Positions 9,168-12,055 of a stretch of DNA of 12,055 nt are shown piece by piece. The stretch spans positions 1 through 12,055 of the forward strand of contig LT636221.1 in NCBI GenBank assembly GCA_900128565.1, in the 5' to 3' direction. Position 1 is the first letter of the stretch. Each line of letters starts with the position of its first letter. The translations under genes were made by a program, and so were the position numbers. The notes beneath the pieces were generated by a model that saw only the letters and a program-made list of their open reading frames with translations, ran no database searches and was not told where the DNA came from. The DNA comes from Stramenopiles sp. TOSAG23-6 (lineage: Eukaryota > Sar).

Positions 9168-9956
9168 TCATCGTGACCTTGACGAAATAATGTGCGACCG
9201 TACTAAGTATGTAAAAATGCTAGTAAATATAACTACTCCTGCTGCTAAATAAATATGCGGAATTCCAAAGATTGGATCTCCAAGCAAATCTCCAAGAAAA
9301 TGTATTATTTCATAACGAGCACGATTTCCACGAAATACGGATTGAATTTTGGTTACTGCTTTTACTCTTTCTGTGTGATCTTTTTTTCGGCGAAATAACG
9401 ATTGGATTTTGGTGACTGCTTTTACTGTTTCTAGAAGATCTTCACGAATCTCTTCTTCGTTTTCTTGAATTTTTTCTTCGTTTTCTTGAATTTTGGCTGC
9501 TACTTTTGCTACTTTTATCACGGGTAGTACCTGTGCTTTTACTACCTCCGATGTTGCTGCTTTCACTGTCGCCTCTTTACGTGGACTTCTTGTGCCACGT
9601 CTGTTCCTTTTTTTTTCCAATCTGGCTGTTGTCTCAGCTAACTCCTTCAGAGCATCAACATCAGAGTACTTGTCCAATTGGTTGTCTTCCTGTAGCGTGA
9701 GTGTGCTAGGGCTGAGTGCTCCGCCAGGGCTGGGTGGCTTTCTTGGGCTACGTCTGTTCCTTCTTTCATCCAATTTGGCTGTTGTATTAGCTAACTTCAT
9801 CAGAGCATCAACATCAGAGTACTTGTCCAATTGGTTGTCGCCCTGTAACGTTGGTGTGCTAGGGCTGAGCGCTACGTCAGGGCTGGGTGCTACGTCAGAG
9901 CTATGTATTAAAAGATATGACGTAAGTAAGATCAGTAGAGTCAAGTATTTCATCAT
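9168..9956 (-). CDS. Signal-peptide, repeat and IQ-motif protein with C-terminal membrane span
   Basis: The frame is open from an ATG at 9974, but starting at 9956 gives an N-terminal signal peptide (MMKYLTLLILLTSYLLIHSS), so I take that start: 262 residues. Residues about 30-130 hold two copies of a 51-residue repeat (SPSTPTLQ, then DNQLDKYSDVDAL, then a charged helix ending RRNRR). Residues 150-172 are acidic with a short repeat (KIQENEEKIQENEEEI). Residues about 178-216 hold two IQ-like units (VKAVTKIQSLFRR and VKAVTKIQSVFRGNRAR); the second fits the IQxxxRGxxxR calmodulin-binding consensus. A hydrophobic span lies at about 234-252, followed by a short basic tail. The expected topology puts the IQ units on the lumenal or outer side, which is odd for calmodulin binding. 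The first hydrophobic stretch could instead be an uncleaved anchor. Family not recognised. Base composition is less AT-rich than its neighbours. Confidence 0.75.
   Translation of the reverse strand: MMKYLTLLILLTSYLLIHSSDVAPSPDVALSPSTPTLQGDNQLDKYSDVDALMKLANTTAKLDERRNRRSPRKPPSPGGALSPSTLTLQEDNQLDKYSDVDALKELAETTARLEKKRNRRGTRSPRKEATVKAATSEVVKAQVLPVIKVAKVAAKIQENEEKIQENEEEIREDLLETVKAVTKIQSLFRRKKDHTERVKAVTKIQSVFRGNRARYEIIHFLGDLLGDPIFGIPHIYLAAGVVIFTSIFTYLVRSHIISSRSR
9595..9900 (-). repeat. 153-bp tandem coding repeat (51 residues), two copies
   Basis: The stretch tcagagcatcaacatcagag followed by tacttgtccaattggttgtc occurs in both units, 153 bases apart (for example ctgttcc at 9601 and 9754). A period divisible by three keeps the frame. 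The Pro/Ser-rich ends and charged helix of each unit have diverged by several substitutions. Confidence 0.88.
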
Positions 9957-10244
9957 TTCTGGTGTATCGTACAATTGTTTCCGAAGAAAGACAACTTTGG
10001 AAAGAAAGGGTACACCTCGTGTGTTGTTCGTTGTGCAGTGTTGTCGTCAATGGTAGCAAAATTAAAAATTACACGTGAGCCGTAGGTATATAGTATTATT
10101 TTTGGCCGAGTCAAAATCAAAATTCCTTGACCAATCATCACCATCTTCGAAATTATCACTTGAAGAAGAATTGTATTCAATTATTCAACATATAATTATA
10201 TAAACTAGAAAGTTTAGACATTGACAGATAAATATTGCGAGACA
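9957..10244. other. Divergent intergenic spacer
   Basis: This 288-base spacer between divergent genes must contain both 5' regions. An open frame on the minus strand (9953-10180) has no recognisable features and overlaps the gene start, so I do not call it. No RNA gene or clear promoter motif is seen. Confidence 0.4.
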
Positions 10245-11272
10245 ATGCCTGCATATAAATCAGAATTTTATTTACTCCTTCGTTACGTCTTTTACACAGT
10301 TTATTTTTGGCTTCATCTGTTATGGATTCGTCTTAATTTGTGGCTTAGCCAGGCGTGGGTTCCAAAGACAACAGATATTCGACACAAAATAGTAATTATT
10401 GGTGATGGTTTTGCTCTTGGCGTTGGCGATTCCGTCATTATGGGCGATAAAGCTGGTATATCATCAAAATTAGAGACAGTATTGGCGCATGAGAGTTCTG
10501 TTAGACAACAGTGGATGGTTCTTAATCGAGGCCACTTTGGTGCTACTTCTGCCGACTGGTTACCTGGGGAAGACGTTGGCAAACCGCGTAAAGAGTATGC
10601 AGCAGGAGTATCAAAGTCACTATTCAAAGATACATTCGAATCACGCCGTTTCTCTGATGCTGAAATTGTTATTGTAATGGTAGGTTACCACGATCATGAA
10701 ATAGAAGCCTTAAAAGATCCAGAAATTACCCGTAAGAACATACAAAAAATTGTGTCTAAATTAATTGAATTGAAAAAACAAGTATTTATCATGGGAATAC
10801 CTGAAGTAAGACGATGTAATAGCTTGGGGAAAACAACAAAGGGTAATGTTGGTGCTCCGGCATTATTATGGAATCGTGAAAGAAATAGACTAGTGAGTCA
10901 ATACATTAAAAGATGTACGTTTTCAAATTTGAATGCTTTACCAATTTCAAATTTATTTTTTTTTCATACGAAATTTTGTACCTAACAAAAAAGATCAAAA
11001 AAACAATATTTTCCTACAATACATGTAAAGCCATGAAACTTCCACTTGATTTTGTTGGAGTCAGTCGATTCACTTCAAACAAAATCTTTGGATTTGATAC
11101 AGTTCATTATAATTCTGTAGGATATAAACAAATTACTTCTACACTTTTCAATGCTTTAACAAAAAGTATAACAATGGTTGAATTTGCCACGTGGCGAAAG
11201 AAAATTACTCCTGAATTTTCAATTTTGGAGGAATTAGAAAAAACAAATTCAACAAAAGTAAAAAAATATTGA
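10245..11272 (+). CDS. Membrane-anchored SGNH/GDSL-hydrolase-like protein with Gly at the nucleophile position
   Basis: Exon 1 (10245-10914) and exon 2 (11025-11272) join in frame to 305 residues ending at TGA. The start is the first ATG; the frame is open 24 bases further upstream but without ATG. Residues about 8-36 are a hydrophobic, Trp/Tyr/Leu-rich membrane anchor. The SGNH fold follows: block I IVIIGDGFALGVGD (about 49-62), block II NRGHFGATSADW, block III VMVGYHDHE, and block V DTVHYNSVGY, which carries the Asp-x-x-His catalytic pair and is encoded by exon 2. Family members usually have GDS in block I; here it is GDG, so the catalytic Ser is absent at that position, though a Ser follows eight residues later (GDSV). 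Block III has GYHD where GxND is usual. Activity is therefore doubtful: it may be a pseudoenzyme or a divergent subfamily. Splicing is needed to bring in block V. Confidence 0.8.
10915..11024 (+). other. Intron in SGNH-like gene (member 5)
   Basis: This 110-nt intron starts GTACGTTTTC and ends CCTACAATACAT. ATGT is repeated at both boundaries. The core TACGAAATTTTGTACCTAAC lies at 10967-10986, its last base 38 nt before the 3' end. A GT-AG alternative ending six bases further (GTAAAG) also keeps frame, changing CKA to S at the junction; nothing conserved at that spot decides between them. Confidence 0.75.
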
Positions 11273-11440
11273 AATAAATGTTCAATTCTAGTATATTTAT
11301 ATATAGAGCAACTATACAATAATTTTCTTTTTTTTTTGGTTGAGGTTTCATCCTCTTTCTTTTTATTTTTTTTATTCTATGTACGATTGTTGTATATTTT
11401 TGAAATAATAGTAAAAAAAAATGATAAAGTACAGAATTAT
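11273..11440. other. Convergent 3' spacer
   Basis: The spacer lies between two convergent stops and is A/T homopolymer-rich. It probably carries both 3' UTRs and polyadenylation sites. aataaa-like sequence (gaaataaatg) follows the plus-strand stop directly, but I cannot show that it is used. Confidence 0.4.
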
Positions 11441-11965
11441 CTATGAAAAACCATGTGACATTAGCCAAAGGGCAACATTTGGCCACATATCTTCTTCACA
11501 TTCATCTCGATCAAGAGAATGATTATCTTTCGGATACCATAATAATCGAGTTATACCTATATTATGAAAAAAAATTCAAAAAAAAATCGTTAGGTACAAA
11601 CTTTCGTACGAAAAAAAAACTAAATTCGAAATTGAAAAAAAATAAAACATACTTCCATTGGCACGTAAACAATGATAATATTCTAATCCAGTGGATGGTG
11701 GAACTCTGAGATCTTTTGCACCTAAACAAAGTAATACTGGTGTTTTTACATTTGATACATATTTGATAGGACTTGCATCATACATTTGTTGCAATTCTGA
11801 AGATGTTGGTGCATGATACTTTTCAAAATTATATGGTAATCCTGATTCAACAAAACACCAATCAGGAATATCTGTCGCACCTGACATATTTGCAATATTA
11901 CAAACAGGATTACGTAATGCAGCAGCTTTAAATATATTTGGATATTGACCAATTAAATGAGCACC
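11441..11965 (-). CDS. APEH: Acylaminoacyl-peptidase (acylamino-acid-releasing enzyme), C-terminal part
   Basis: Two exons are visible (11965-11649 and 11552-11441, stop TAG); the gene continues past the window edge. The serine peptidase (S9, prolyl oligopeptidase family) removes N-acylated residues from blocked peptides, normally in the cytosol. The visible part starts GAHLIGQYPNIFKAAALRNP, just after where the nucleophile motif GxSxGG is expected, so the catalytic Ser is off-window. It then has TDIPDWCFVESG, SPIKYVSNVKTPVLLCLGAKD with the catalytic Asp in GAKDLRVPP, and the catalytic His in YPKDNHSL. It ends with the usual amphipathic helix (WPNVALWLMSHGFS). Spacing between the Asp and His blocks matches the mammalian enzyme when the intron is spliced as drawn (…LRANGSITRLLWYP…). 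It is convergent with the SGNH-like gene, 168 bases apart. Confidence 0.93.
11553..11648 (-). other. Intron in acylaminoacyl-peptidase gene (member 6, variant 3' end)
   Basis: This 96-nt intron starts GTTTTATTTT and ends ATAATATAGGTAT. GTAT is repeated at both boundaries. The core TACGAAAGTTTGTACCTAAC (11589-11608) ends 36 nt before the 3' end. Ending at the ATAG four bases earlier, with the same GT start, would break the frame. The drawn junction gives ANGS-ITRLLWYP, the same length as related enzymes. Confidence 0.75.
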
Positions 11966-12055
11966 ATTTATTGTAAAGAAATATTTTTTTTTTTTTTAAT
12001 TTTTTTTTTAGTCATGAAATTTTCAATAAAAAAAAAAAAAAAAAAAAAAAAAAAA
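11966..12055 (-). other. Partial intron at window end (member 7)
   Basis: Upstream of GAHLIGQYP on the minus strand the frame closes and the sequence ends TTTACAATAAAT, like the 3' ends of the other introns. A degenerate core (TTGAAAATTTCATGACTAAA, 12007-12026) ends 42 nt before that point. The 5' splice site is beyond the window. The sequence stops in a 29-base A run (T run in intron sense), typical of a contig broken at a homopolymer. Confidence 0.7.

Noticed and set aside
9953-10180. Minus-strand 75-residue open frame upstream of the IQ-motif gene
   Set aside because: It overlaps the neighbouring gene start, has no domain, and sits where both promoters are expected.
1-12055. tRNA, rRNA or CRISPR array
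   Set aside because: I saw no cloverleaf, no conserved rRNA stretches and no regularly spaced repeat-spacer pattern.
1-12055. Trypanosomatid or other kinetoplastid origin
   Set aside because: Genes alternate strands rather than forming long directional clusters, and several genes have cis introns.

Overview
The window looks like nuclear DNA of a single-celled eukaryote (protist): it is AT-rich, genes alternate strand, short introns interrupt conserved protein domains, homopolymer A/T tracts fill introns and spacers, and TAA, TAG and TGA all serve as stops (standard code). It holds a cytochrome b5-fused front-end desaturase and an acylaminoacyl-peptidase, both typical of eukaryotes. The strand layout (-,+,-,+,-,-,+,-) argues against trypanosomatid-style polycistronic clusters. 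I cannot name the lineage.

Layout: (1) 1-426 minus, 5' part of a possible ubiquitin-like protein that runs off the window. (2) 706-2416 plus, two-exon gene for an unrecognised 538-residue protein, with a 58-bp tandem duplication at its 3' end. (3) 2529-5317 minus, three-exon gene for an 852-residue protein: a multi-spanning membrane region of about 400 residues, then a cytochrome b5 domain, then a delta-8-sphingolipid-type front-end desaturase. (4) 5695-6606 plus, an Asn/Lys-rich coiled-coil protein. (5) 6909-8902 minus, a two-exon coiled-coil protein, again with a tandem copy of its 3' end just downstream. (6) 9168-9956 minus, a secreted/membrane protein with a 51-residue repeat, IQ motifs and a C-terminal membrane span. 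(7) 10245-11272 plus, a two-exon membrane-anchored SGNH/GDSL-like protein whose nucleophile serine position is Gly. (8) 11441 to the window edge, minus, the C-terminal part of an acylaminoacyl-peptidase. The window ends in a poly-A run inside an intron of gene 8.

The most interesting system is the introns. Six complete introns and one partial one, in five unrelated genes, form one family. The complete ones are 94-122 nt. They start AT|GTNYGTT-like and end in ...ACAT| or similar with no AG. A 3-4 nt direct repeat containing AT flanks each complete one. Each carries a near-palindromic core ending in a branch-point-like CCTAAC (consensus TACGAAATTTCGTACCTAAC), 36-55 nt before the 3' end. A further core lies outside any coding region at 6613-6632. 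This looks like a mobile, introner-like family with non-AG 3' ends. The splice sites are deduced from reading frame and conserved protein motifs, not from RNA.

The genes do not form an obvious pathway; two act on lipids or esters (desaturase, SGNH-like protein) and one on acylated peptides.
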